The translations under genes and the position numbers were made by a program. Source: Deltaproteobacteria bacterium (GTDB lineage Bacteria > Desulfobacterota > Desulfobacteria > Desulfobacterales > Desulfatirhabdiaceae). From it: 51,878 nt of DNA. The stretch is taken from positions 1-51,878 of the forward strand of contig JACRBZ010000099.1 in assembly GCA_016219185.1 (NCBI GenBank). Reading direction: 5' to 3'. Positions 7,075 to 14,841 of this stretch are shown in pieces. The notes beneath the pieces were generated by a model. The model searched no databases. It worked only from the letters and a program-made list of their open reading frames with translations, and was not told the DNA's origin. Within the stretch, counting starts at the first letter, position 1. Every line of letters starts with the position of its first letter.

Positions 7075-9794
7075 CGGCTATCCTCCTCTGCTTCATTCTG
7101 CTCTTTGCCGTCGTCGATATTTTGGGAAGCCATGATGTCGGCTGCCCGCACCAGCGATTCCAGATAAGCCAGTCCCCACCGTCCGTACCGCTGTTGTAGC
7201 CTGGCAAAACGGCCTGGGATCCCAGTGATGATAGCGGCAACCTCCTCTTCCGGTCGGTCATGGTCGAACCTTTCATTGCCGGGGAAATGGGGCCGTGCCC
7301 GCCCGTGATGGGCCGCAATCAGATGCACGACGAGGTTTTGAACTTCTTCCGACAGTTCCTGAAATTCGGGCATTGCAGCAAGATCCGGCAATGTGCCCAA
7401 TTCATGGCGATAGTTGTTTAGAGCAATGGGGCGCATGCCCATTCCTGACTTTGCCAGAATCTCTCTGGGATAGGCACGGTTTCCGATGGCGCGCTGCCAA
7501 ACCGGCCGGTCTTTACCGAGATCGTGCCATCGCGCTGCCAGCACAACCGCTAACGATTCCGGCTCCTTCAGGCCGAGTCGGACAACCATTTTTTCTGCAA
7601 AATCCCCTGCAGAGTTCAGGTGGGGTTTCAACAACTGCTTTGCGCGAGCGGTGCGTGATCCGTCATCATCGGCCGAACGCGGTTGGACAAACCAGCGCCA
7701 TAGGCCACCGCTTTGTTCCTCGTCCTCCGAATCTTCATCAGGATCCAGACCTATATCGATCGTCCTTACCAGCCGCATCCCCTTGGGTTTCTGGTCGCCC
7801 CAACTCCGGCAACGTCGCGCTTCGGTGTTTTCATCCAGCCACAAATCAGCAATGTCGTCAGCAGGACTTGTAGCATCCCCGTTTAGCAAGCCTCTCTCAA
7901 GCCCACCTGCACTTGGAGGTAGCAGCACGGTGCAATCAGCCAAGCTGACCACCGGCTTCTTCTGCTTATCTTTCTCCACCAATTCCTTAAACAGATACTC
8001 CCTGACCAGACCGCCCGAATCAATCAGCCACACCGGTTTTTCGGGTTGTCGAATTGCGATTTTTTCCAGTTCCCTAATAACCCTGTTTTCCTGATCCCGC
8101 AGCACTTCATGTGGCTTGAGAGGGTAGTCTTCCAGAAGTTCATCAGGAGGATGCTTTTTCAGCAGTTCACCGAAAACGCGCTCGACCTCCTCCCGCCAGG
8201 CAACATGGGTAACGGGAGGTTCCCATTCCGCAACCCCGTGCAGCCAGTCGGCAACGGGCGGACGGGCGGGCAGTCTGTCGCGGATTGTAGTCAGTGCCCA
8301 GGCATCGAACAGGATGTCGGTTGCGGGCAGAATGCCCGGCGGCGGGGTGAATGCCGCTTGCCGCTCGGTAGCATCAATTGCCTTTAGTGCCGCGGGCGAT
8401 CCATCCCAACGATCATCCTCGCGGAGCGGTAGTCCTCTCAGCAAGGTCAGTGTACGCTGACAGGAGATTTCAAACAAGGTGGGAGGCTTGTTCTTTTTCT
8501 TTGAAGCTTTTTTATCGTAAGGTTCATTCCGCTGGCTGGAAGTTTCTGATTCCGTGGTGCTGTCGGAAGATTGGGAGTCAGCACTCGGCGCAAGAGTTTC
8601 TTTGCTGGAATCATGATGTACGATCTCAATGTGAGAGTCGCTTTCACCAAACCGGTTTACCCGCCCGAATCGCTGCATCATACTGTCGAGTGGCGTCAGG
8701 TCACAAACGAGGTGATCCCCGGAGATGTTCACCCCAACTTCACCGGCTGAAGTGCATACCAGATACACCGCGCCTTCTTGAGGCGTTGCATTCGGATCGC
8801 GCATGAACCGGGCGAAAACCGGGTTCTTTGCCGCCAATTCATCCCGTTCCCAGCCGCGAAGTGTTCCTGTCAATGTTGCAACATTTTCCGGTGCGGTCTT
8901 ACGAAGGGTGTCTGCAACCTTGTTAACGTCAACGACTTTGCGAAGATAGATCAGAATCGCCTGCCCACTGTCGGCAAAGGACTTGGCCAGTTGCAAAACC
9001 TTATTGCTGATCTCCTTCTCATCTTTGACCTGGTGGAAGAAAATTCCTTTTCTGGCATTGATCCTCTTGTTGACTTCGCCATGTGCCTCATCACAAGGGG
9101 TGAAAAGCGAATCGTCACCATTGCTGTCGGATCGCGATGTTGCCGTCATTTCCATAACATGAAACCGGCCCAACTCGCCCGACCGTTGCTGTTCCGATTC
9201 AATGGCTGCCACCAGTTTCTGGAATGCCGGTTCCAAATGGGCTTCGTCGTGCACCAGTAATGTATCCTGGCCCAGAAAGCCGGCATGCAACGGACGGGAC
9301 TTGAAGCCGCAGCCATAGCCGGAGAACAGCAACCGGCTGCCTATCATATCCACCGTTCCGACGATCAGTGCAGGCCGGGCCGGGTCAATACGCCATTCGG
9401 CATTGTCAGCGAACTGCCCCCGCAACGTGCTGATCGCCAATGGATCGTCGGATATTAGAGTCTGAAGTGACTGCAAGGCACCTGTTATCTCCCCAAGCTC
9501 TGACTTACTGATAAGTGCTTCCCGCAATTTCTTTGCCTCGTCAGTTGCCTGATCCACAACGGTTCTGCGGTTAACGACATAAACGAGCCGTCGTGGAAAA
9601 TCGGTAAATGTGCCGCTACGGATATGGTGAGCCAATGACAGAAGCCAAATAGGGATTATTGACGTTTTGCCGAGTCCTGTTGGAATTGGGCATGATTTTC
9701 TGAAACGCTTTTCGATGAATTCGCTGAAAAGCTTTTCCTGCCAAGGAAACGGTGTTTTTCCGGTAAGCGCCTCAAACGTGTCAATAAAAATCAT
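7071..9794 (-). CDS. cas3: Cas3 helicase-nuclease with C-terminal HD domain
   Basis: The 907-residue effector nuclease is built helicase first, HD domain last, the arrangement of this subtype. Visible motifs are Walker A TGLGKT (39-44), DEAH box (183-186), motif III EMTATS, and motifs V-VI in TSAGEVGVNISGDHLVC and MMQRFGRVNRFGE. The HD nuclease part has H757-D758 (RWHDLGK), H828-H829 (AAHHG) and D886 (RAAD). A Ser/Lys-rich low-complexity segment (around 400-435) separates the helicase from the rest. GGAGG lies six bases before the ATG. It is the first cas gene after a 384-bp gap holding a 20-bp palindrome, so the operon promoter is probably there. Confidence 0.95.
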   Translation of the reverse strand: MIFIDTFEALTGKTPFPWQEKLFSEFIEKRFRKSCPIPTGLGKTSIIPIWLLSLAHHIRSGTFTDFPRRLVYVVNRRTVVDQATDEAKKLREALISKSELGEITGALQSLQTLISDDPLAISTLRGQFADNAEWRIDPARPALIVGTVDMIGSRLLFSGYGCGFKSRPLHAGFLGQDTLLVHDEAHLEPAFQKLVAAIESEQQRSGELGRFHVMEMTATSRSDSNGDDSLFTPCDEAHGEVNKRINARKGIFFHQVKDEKEISNKVLQLAKSFADSGQAILIYLRKVVDVNKVADTLRKTAPENVATLTGTLRGWERDELAAKNPVFARFMRDPNATPQEGAVYLVCTSAGEVGVNISGDHLVCDLTPLDSMMQRFGRVNRFGESDSHIEIVHHDSSKETLAPSADSQSSDSTTESETSSQRNEPYDKKASKKKNKPPTLFEISCQRTLTLLRGLPLREDDRWDGSPAALKAIDATERQAAFTPPPGILPATDILFDAWALTTIRDRLPARPPVADWLHGVAEWEPPVTHVAWREEVERVFGELLKKHPPDELLEDYPLKPHEVLRDQENRVIRELEKIAIRQPEKPVWLIDSGGLVREYLFKELVEKDKQKKPVVSLADCTVLLPPSAGGLERGLLNGDATSPADDIADLWLDENTEARRCRSWGDQKPKGMRLVRTIDIGLDPDEDSEDEEQSGGLWRWFVQPRSADDDGSRTARAKQLLKPHLNSAGDFAEKMVVRLGLKEPESLAVVLAARWHDLGKDRPVWQRAIGNRAYPREILAKSGMGMRPIALNNYRHELGTLPDLAAMPEFQELSEEVQNLVVHLIAAHHGRARPHFPGNERFDHDRPEEEVAAIITGIPGRFARLQQRYGRWGLAYLESLVRAADIMASQNIDDGKEQNEAEEDSR

Positions 9795-9887
9795 GATTCC
9801 TCCATTTCGGATCAGAATTGCAACTGGAATGCTTGAGAGATTCTTGATACTTATCCATATTTGTCTATGGCATTTTTAAGATTTTAT

Positions 9888-9907
9888 ATGAAAATGATCA
9901 TTTTCAT
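9888..9907. promoter_or_regulatory. Perfect 20-bp palindrome upstream of cas3
   Basis: ATGAAAATGATCATTTTCAT is a perfect palindrome about 95 bp before the cas3 start, in an AT-rich stretch. The half-sites GAAAATGAT/ATCATTTTC resemble those of Fur-family boxes but with a shorter centre. It is a likely operator for cas transcription; whether Fur-like, the WYL protein or another factor binds it is unknown. Confidence 0.5.
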
Positions 9908-10011
9908 TCTTCGTTGACCCGCCTCGGGCATGGGGGTTAGTATATCATCTGGAGTAAGCATATCACACCACCACGGTCATCCCGTGTCCCAGATGCAAAA
10001 AAACTTTTGAG

Positions 10012-10187
10012 TCAAAGTTGACGACTTCTTAAAAAATCCGGATACTGCGTTCCGTTTCATCCTTCGTCATATCAGCGTTCAATAAGTATGGCAGGCGGAA
10101 CGCCAGCCCTCAGGATTCGCGAGCCTTGCCTGCGAACTTTTTACGAAGCCGTCCGAAATTAGATTTTTTACGAGTTCATCAAAGTTC
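10012..10187. repeat. MITE-like element with imperfect terminal inverted repeats
   Basis: The left end (10012-10042, containing GACTTCTTAAAAAATCC) and right end (10161-10187, containing GATTTTTTACGAGTTCATCA) are imperfect inverted copies around a 120-bp core. The core contains a second TTTTTACGAAGCCGTCC version of the end sequence (10139-10155). A 14-mer from the right end, TTACGAGTTCATCA, recurs at 29309-29322. The right end supplies the last codons and stop of the WYL gene. No coding capacity. Confidence 0.5.
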
Positions 10188-11147
10188 ATGCAGCACCGTC
10201 ATCTTTTTAATCTCTTCTTGAATTTCCGCTTTCAGTGTAGCCGGTTTGATCACCTTCACATCCGCCCCGAACTGCAGAATCTTCATTTTCACCTCCCGAA
10301 AATCCGCAACCGGAAAGGATAGCTCCAGGCTGCCGTCGGCAAGATTCGTGATTTTCTGGGACGGGTGCCACAGTTGTTCCCGGATCCAGCGCGCCCGAAA
10401 CGGGGTGAATCGCAGGGTGACTTGTATCGGGTCGGCTCCCTGGAAAATGCCGAATGTTTCTTCCAGAAGCGGTTGCCAGGATTCACGGGGGCGGCGCGTG
10501 AATGTTCGGGAAAGCAGCTCCGGAGCCTGCATCCGGGAAAGGTAGAATTTTCGCCAGTCGCTTTGGGAGTGACACCAGGCGATCAGCACCCAACTGGCCA
10601 TGTAATTCTGGAGATGGTGAGATTCTACCAGACGCCGGGTGGTCTCATTTGTTTTGGGGGAGGTGTAGGAAAAGGAAAGAAAGCGGGTATCTGTCAGGGC
10701 GGTAACGACAGGCTGGAAAATGTCCGGGTGAACCGGCGCATAGCCATGCCAGACAGCGGAAAAGGATTCGGAAAGAACGGCCCTGGGCAGTTTGCAGCAA
10801 TGGGCGTCCGCCAGAAGTTTCTGACTGAACTGGCCCAGATTTTTTGCGATCAGGCCGCCGTCGTTTTTTGAAAGCAGGTGCTGCGCCATCAGTACGGCCA
10901 GAATTTCTTCCTGGGAGGCAAAGAGCCGGGGAAGCTCGTATCCGGTATCGGTATAGCAGTAGCCCCGGCGGGAAGCGTTGAATTCCAGAGGGGCTCCGTA
11001 GCGGTCCCGCATAAAAACAATGGTGCGCTGGGCGGTTTTGGAGGAAATTTCAAACCGGCCGGCCAGGGTGGTGGCATTGGGAAAGCGTCCGTTTCGAACC
11101 TGTAAGTCAAACCATCGGTAACGCTCAAGGATTAGAAAACTTCCCAT
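10179..11147 (-). CDS. WYL-domain transcriptional regulator
   Basis: This is a 322-residue protein from the ATG at 11147, preferred over an ATG 27 bp upstream because GGAGA lies seven bases before it. An N-terminal helix-turn-helix (FLILERYRWFDLQVRNGRFPNATTLAGRFEISSKTAQRTIVFMRDRYGAPL, about 4-55) is followed by a WYL ligand-sensing domain (LSFSYTSPKTNETTRRLVESHHLQNYMASWVLIAWCH) and a WCX-type C-terminal region. WYL regulators often control CRISPR and other defence genes through nucleic-acid ligands. It reads in the same direction as cas3 from 384 bp upstream, so it is a plausible cas regulator; this is inference from context. Confidence 0.88.
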   Translation of the reverse strand: MGSFLILERYRWFDLQVRNGRFPNATTLAGRFEISSKTAQRTIVFMRDRYGAPLEFNASRRGYCYTDTGYELPRLFASQEEILAVLMAQHLLSKNDGGLIAKNLGQFSQKLLADAHCCKLPRAVLSESFSAVWHGYAPVHPDIFQPVVTALTDTRFLSFSYTSPKTNETTRRLVESHHLQNYMASWVLIAWCHSQSDWRKFYLSRMQAPELLSRTFTRRPRESWQPLLEETFGIFQGADPIQVTLRFTPFRARWIREQLWHPSQKITNLADGSLELSFPVADFREVKMKILQFGADVKVIKPATLKAEIQEEIKKMTVLHEL

Positions 11148-11527
11148 CTGTAATCTCCTTTTCTGATGAATCATTTCCGGCGCATTGGTAAAAATGGCTT
11201 GAAATGATTCCTGAAATGCTTCAGGCCAAAGGAATTAAGTCGAAAAGAATTCATAACCCTATAAAACACTTAAATCATTTCGTAAATATTTTTAATTTTA
11301 TCAGATGCGTTCGAAACAGTGGAAAAGGATATGTGGAAATGAGGCTGGCGGCAATATCCCCTGAAATCAAGGTTAAGATTTGGCCCCATGCATGATATGC
11401 CGCCCTAATGTTGATTGGGGCGGCATATAACCATTTTCCTTCTTTGGGGTTCGTCTTCTCCCTGCTTTATAGCCTGGCAGTCTGCCCGGTTTTGGGGGGA
11501 ATTATAAGCCGTAAATGCAGTACAAAC
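11148..11527. other. Non-coding gap between WYL gene and EF-hand gene
   Basis: It contains the likely promoter region of the WYL gene and one strong hairpin (11395-11428). A short open frame on plus (11204-11395) has no ribosome-binding site or recognisable content. Nothing else is seen. Confidence 0.5.
11395..11428. terminator. Strong hairpin downstream of the EF-hand gene
   Basis: A perfect 11-bp stem ATATGCCGCCC/GGGCGGCATAT encloses a 12-nt loop. It lies 100 bp beyond the stop of the minus-strand EF-hand gene. There is no U tract on the minus side and only a T-rich run on the plus side, so it may be a transcript-end stabiliser rather than a classical terminator. Confidence 0.45.
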
Positions 11528-12385
11528 TTAAGCCGTAGTCGATACTGAACTGGCAACCGACATACTACCAGCGGAATACAAACCACTCTGATTCGCCGTC
11601 GTGTATTCTTTGATCGCTTTCAACAATGCCTTCACCAGTTCATCCGATGCACTGGTTTTGGAAGTGGACGATGCAGAGGAAGCCGTCGATGATGAATCAG
11701 AACCTTCCAAAGCATCAACCCCGCCCGGGGGCGGTCCCGGAGGCGGTCCCTGGTTTGTCATGGCCGATACAAACTGGTCTTCGGTCAGGCTTCCGGTGTC
11801 GCTGGTATCGAGCTGGCTCCACATCTGCTTGGCCTGATCCTCGCTCACATCTTCAGGACGGTTGGAGATGAACTCATCTTGACTGACCGATCCATCTCCG
11901 TCGGTATCGATTTTGCCGAATAGGTCGCTCAATGATTGGTTTGCGCCGGTTGTTTCGGACGCTGTCTGTTTTGTGGTTGCCGTGTATTGTTTGATGGCAT
12001 CCAATAACGCTTTTATCAGATCGCTCGAAGCGTCACTGTCGGAATCAGTTGATAAGGATGAAACACCTGAAGCGGATTCACTGGAACTTTGCAGATCATT
12101 CGGGGGCGGCCCCTGAGGGGGCTTCAGGTTTTCCATTGCCGACACGAACTGGCTGCCGGTCAGGCTTCCGGCATTATTGGAATCGAGCTGGCTCCACATT
12201 TGTGTGGCCTGATCCTCGCTTACCTCCTGAGGGCGATTGGATATAAACTCGTCTTCGCTTACCGATCCATCTCCGTTGGAATCAATTTTATCCAATAAAT
12301 CTTCGGCACTGGGTTGTTGTTTTTTTTGTAACTGCGAAAGGTAATACGAATTCATTGATCCTGTACTGCTGATCGAACTTACCAT
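11528..12385 (-). CDS. EF-hand protein with internal duplication
   Basis: This 285-residue protein has no evident signal peptide and resembles the XopAW-type EF-hand proteins. Canonical calcium loops are D35-E46 (DSNGDGSVSEDE) and D160-E171 (DTDGDGSVSQDE). Each is followed by a degenerate loop lacking the final Glu (68-79 and 193-204), a proline run (PPQGPPP; PPPGPPPGG), a serine-rich spacer and a helix (DLIKALLDAIKQYTATT; ELVKALLKAIKEYTTAN). The unit repeats with a 125-residue (375-bp) period, so an ancestral gene was duplicated in tandem and fused. AAGGAGA precedes the ATG. It probably binds calcium; target and location are unknown. Confidence 0.85.
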   Translation of the reverse strand: MVSSISSTGSMNSYYLSQLQKKQQPSAEDLLDKIDSNGDGSVSEDEFISNRPQEVSEDQATQMWSQLDSNNAGSLTGSQFVSAMENLKPPQGPPPNDLQSSSESASGVSSLSTDSDSDASSDLIKALLDAIKQYTATTKQTASETTGANQSLSDLFGKIDTDGDGSVSQDEFISNRPEDVSEDQAKQMWSQLDTSDTGSLTEDQFVSAMTNQGPPPGPPPGGVDALEGSDSSSTASSASSTSKTSASDELVKALLKAIKEYTTANQSGLYSAGSMSVASSVSTTA

Positions 12386-12593
12386 GGTGTTTCTCCTTTC
12401 TCATCTAATCGTTTGTTTGGAACGGCAAATGCTTTAATGACCGCTTGATTAAACTATCGACAAATGGGATGAGAACTCAAGTAAAGTGTTTGTTAATAAT
12501 TGTAAAGTTATGTAACGCCTTTAAATATTCGGCAGGCCATTGTTTGCGAGATATTACCGATTGCTTAAGCCAAAGACATTGGCTATAGATTGA

Positions 12594-12893
12594 CAGATAA
12601 TAATAAGGGAGGATGGCGGATTCAATGATTCCGCATACCGCGGTCTGGAAAGAGCGGCTGCTGAGCTTGGCGTAAAAGCGGTTCTAGAACCCGAAAGCAG
12701 TTTGCCCTTTCCTGAACTGCGTGCTCTGGCCAAAAAAGTGGCCTCAAAAAAAGAAGGTACTGGCGTGTATCGGTTCAATCGGAAAGGTTCGGGCGAGCCC
12801 GTGACCAAATGGGCTTACTGGAAGACCGTCGGCATGCATGGCGCAGAACGGCGCCTCGTGATCACCTGCGCAAAGGAAAGTATCGAAAAATAA
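12594..12893 (+). pseudogene. Chimeric remnant: BMP-type N-terminus joined to cache-domain C-terminus
   Basis: An open frame without a start codon, preceded by an in-frame TGA at 12591, reads REDGGFNDSAYRGLERAAAELGVKA, which matches the N-terminal part of BMP-family (PnrA/Med) substrate-binding proteins. It then passes directly into ELRALAKKVASKKEGTGVYRF and KWAYWKTVGMHGAERRLVI. That second part is homologous to GVGKYTF and KEAYWQTASMYGTDWRLVG of the intact cache protein just downstream. The simplest reading is a deletion joining two former genes. It ends at TAA 12891-12893. Confidence 0.55.
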
Positions 12894-12964
12894 GATTCTT
12901 ATCCGTATCCGCTCAATTCGCATGGGCTGATGCCATCAAAAAACTTATAGGGGGGGGCTTTGCC

Positions 12965-14176
12965 GTGAAAAAACTGTTGATTCCGGTGTTTTTGCTATTC
13001 TGTATGATGAATGCATCCCAAGGGTGGTGCAACGACAATACGCCGATAACGCTGGAAGATGCCCGGAAAAAGGTCCAGTCGGAATTTGACCGTCTTGACG
13101 CGGGATTGAAGCAAGCGGCGGCGCAACTCGGGGTGTCCGGATTGACGGGAGATGCGGCCCGGAAGGTGCTTGCGGAGTTGTGCGGCGACTTCAGTTATGC
13201 CGTGGATTGCGCCACCCTGGGTCCTGACGGAAAAATGTTGACCGTTGAACCCGTTGCCTACCGGCGCTTCGAGGGGGCCGACGTCAGCGGACAAGAGCAG
13301 GTCAGGCGGGTGATGCAGGGCCAAAAACCGGTGTTCAGCAGCGTTTTCGTGTCGGTGGAGGGCTTTGATGCCCTGGATGTGGAATATCCGGTAACAACAG
13401 GGGACGGAAAGTATCTGGGATCGGTCAGCCTGCTTTTTAGACCGGAAAAATTTCTGGGAGATATCATCCGGCCTCTTGTGGAGGGCATACCCATGGACAT
13501 TACCGTGATGGAAACAGGCGGGCGGACACTTTATGATGCCGATGAGCAGCAGATCGGCCAGAATCTTTTCAGTTCTCCCCTGTTTCAGCCATATCCGTCA
13601 CTGATCGCGCTGGGACGGCAAATGGCCATGAATCCGTCCGGCGTGGGCAAATACACTTTTCCGGACCGGACCACGAAGGCGGCCGTAACCAAGGAGGCCT
13701 ACTGGCAGACCGCTTCCATGTATGGCACCGATTGGCGTCTGGTGGGGATTCATGTTGAGCCAAAGAGCGCCGGGCATCGGGCTTTGCCGGTAAAGGTGCA
13801 AAACCCTGATCGGCCGCTTGAATCATTTGCGGACAGCAATGTATTGATCAAGGCGCTCGAACGCGGGGACAGCAGGTCCATTATGAAACTGTTCAGGAAA
13901 TTCCACAAGGACAACCCGGGAATTTACGCGATTCAGTGGATTGATGAAAAAGGGATAAACCGATTTGGTTATCCTGTTGAAAACAGCCTGAAGAATTATG
14001 ACCTTCGATCAGATCGGTCGCAGAGCGATCCGGAGTTGCTGAAAGCCGTGCAGGAGAAAAAGCCGGGGGTCTTTGAGTTTCCGCTTTTTGAGGGGAACCG
14101 GGGCATCTTCACCCTGATGCCGGTTTTCAGCGGCGAGCATTACCTCGGGATGGTGTATGTCATCGTAATTAAATAA
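12965..14176 (+). CDS. Exported protein with cache-type sensor domains
   Basis: The protein is 403 residues from the GTG at 12965, which follows a G-rich Shine-Dalgarno (eight Gs) and begins a clear signal peptide (KKLLIPVFLLFCMMNASQG). The open frame extends 52 codons further up, but that part has no leader or homology. The first half resembles a PDC/cache sensor (VDCATLGPDGKMLTVEP; DISVMETGG-like DITVMETGGRTLYD). The last 110 residues (ADSNVLIKALERGDSRSIMKLFRKFHKDNPGIYAIQWIDEKGINRFGYP) look like a second cache module. No transmembrane segment, histidine kinase, GGDEF or chemotaxis domain follows, so it is a free periplasmic ligand-binding protein with unknown partner. Confidence 0.7.
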   Translation: MKKLLIPVFLLFCMMNASQGWCNDNTPITLEDARKKVQSEFDRLDAGLKQAAAQLGVSGLTGDAARKVLAELCGDFSYAVDCATLGPDGKMLTVEPVAYRRFEGADVSGQEQVRRVMQGQKPVFSSVFVSVEGFDALDVEYPVTTGDGKYLGSVSLLFRPEKFLGDIIRPLVEGIPMDITVMETGGRTLYDADEQQIGQNLFSSPLFQPYPSLIALGRQMAMNPSGVGKYTFPDRTTKAAVTKEAYWQTASMYGTDWRLVGIHVEPKSAGHRALPVKVQNPDRPLESFADSNVLIKALERGDSRSIMKLFRKFHKDNPGIYAIQWIDEKGINRFGYPVENSLKNYDLRSDRSQSDPELLKAVQEKKPGVFEFPLFEGNRGIFTLMPVFSGEHYLGMVYVIVIK

Positions 14177-14507
14177 TTACTACGGATAGCCCTTTGTCCT
14201 TTTCGTGGAAAAATTCAGTGACTGGATGAAAAGGCCGTCAGTGAACTTAAAAAAGTTGCCTGCGAAAAAGGGGACTTGGCGTTTCAACATTAATAAGAAT
14301 GTGGGTACGGGAACATCTGGGAAGATTGCGGGTGCATTTATAGAATGACGACGATGACCCGTCTGGGAAAACCCCATCTGCGTTTCCTGGACCCTTCTAT
14401 GGTTCGTTCTTCTTTTGACATTGCCGGACTGGTTGCTTTTGTTCGATCTAAATGTTAAAATTGAAACCATCTTGGGAGAAAAGAAGTTACCATAAAGGAG
14501 AATGACC
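14177..14507. other. Gap with no recognisable content
   Basis: These 331 bp lie between the cache protein and the broken toxin-antitoxin module. No frame with a credible start, no strong hairpin and no repeat was seen; the promoter of the antitoxin is presumably in its last part. Confidence 0.4.
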
Positions 14508-14723
14508 ATGTCACAAGTCGAAATGCTTGAGGAGACTGTCAAACAGCTCAGCCCAAGTGAAAGGGCCGCTTTTCGCTCCTGGTTTATCGAATTTGATGCA
14601 ACCGAATGGGATCGTCAGATAGAGATGGATAGCGATACGGGCAAGCTGGACAGGTTGGTGCAAAACGCCTTCACCCATCCCTCCACTTCAAGAAAATCGG
14701 CAAATACAGATCAGTCCGTATAG
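14508..14723 (+). pseudogene. Antitoxin with C-terminus lost to a deletion
   Basis: From the ATG at 14508 (AAGGAG seven bases upstream) it reads MSQVEMLEETVKQLSPSERAAFRSWFIEFDATEWDRQIEMD, the common N-terminus of small antitoxins paired with RelE/ParE-type toxins. After about residue 53 (LDRLVQNAF) it runs out of frame through the toxin gene (HPSTSRKSANTDQSV). The true antitoxin tail and the toxin start are missing, so a deletion has fused the two genes at about 14672. The N-terminal part could still be made. Confidence 0.65.
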
Positions 14724-14818
14724 GGATGCATTATCGGACACTGGCGGTTGAGATACCTGATGGCCTGTTGTGGTTCTGGATAGGCAGCCACGCCGATTAC
14801 GACAAAATTATCGAATAG
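14672..14818 (+). pseudogene. C-terminal remnant of a RelE/ParE-type toxin
   Basis: In the frame +1 to the antitoxin, 48 codons read HPSLHFKKIGKYRSVRIGMHYRTLAVE and WFWIGSHADYDKIIE before TAG. This is the conserved C-terminal part of the toxin family usually encoded next to this antitoxin (xxHPSLxFKxI...VGxxHRAL...WFWIGSHxDYD). There is no start codon or N-terminal half, so the toxin is dead. Confidence 0.7.
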
Positions 14819-14841
14819 CCTCCTGTTTTGAAATCAAAAAA

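Noticed and set aside
11204..11395. A 63-codon frame on plus upstream of the WYL gene
   Set aside because: It has no ribosome-binding site, low-complexity content and no known motif.
12809..12964. N-terminal extension of the cache protein
   Set aside because: It overlaps the remnant in another frame, and the GTG at 12965 has both a strong Shine-Dalgarno and a signal peptide.
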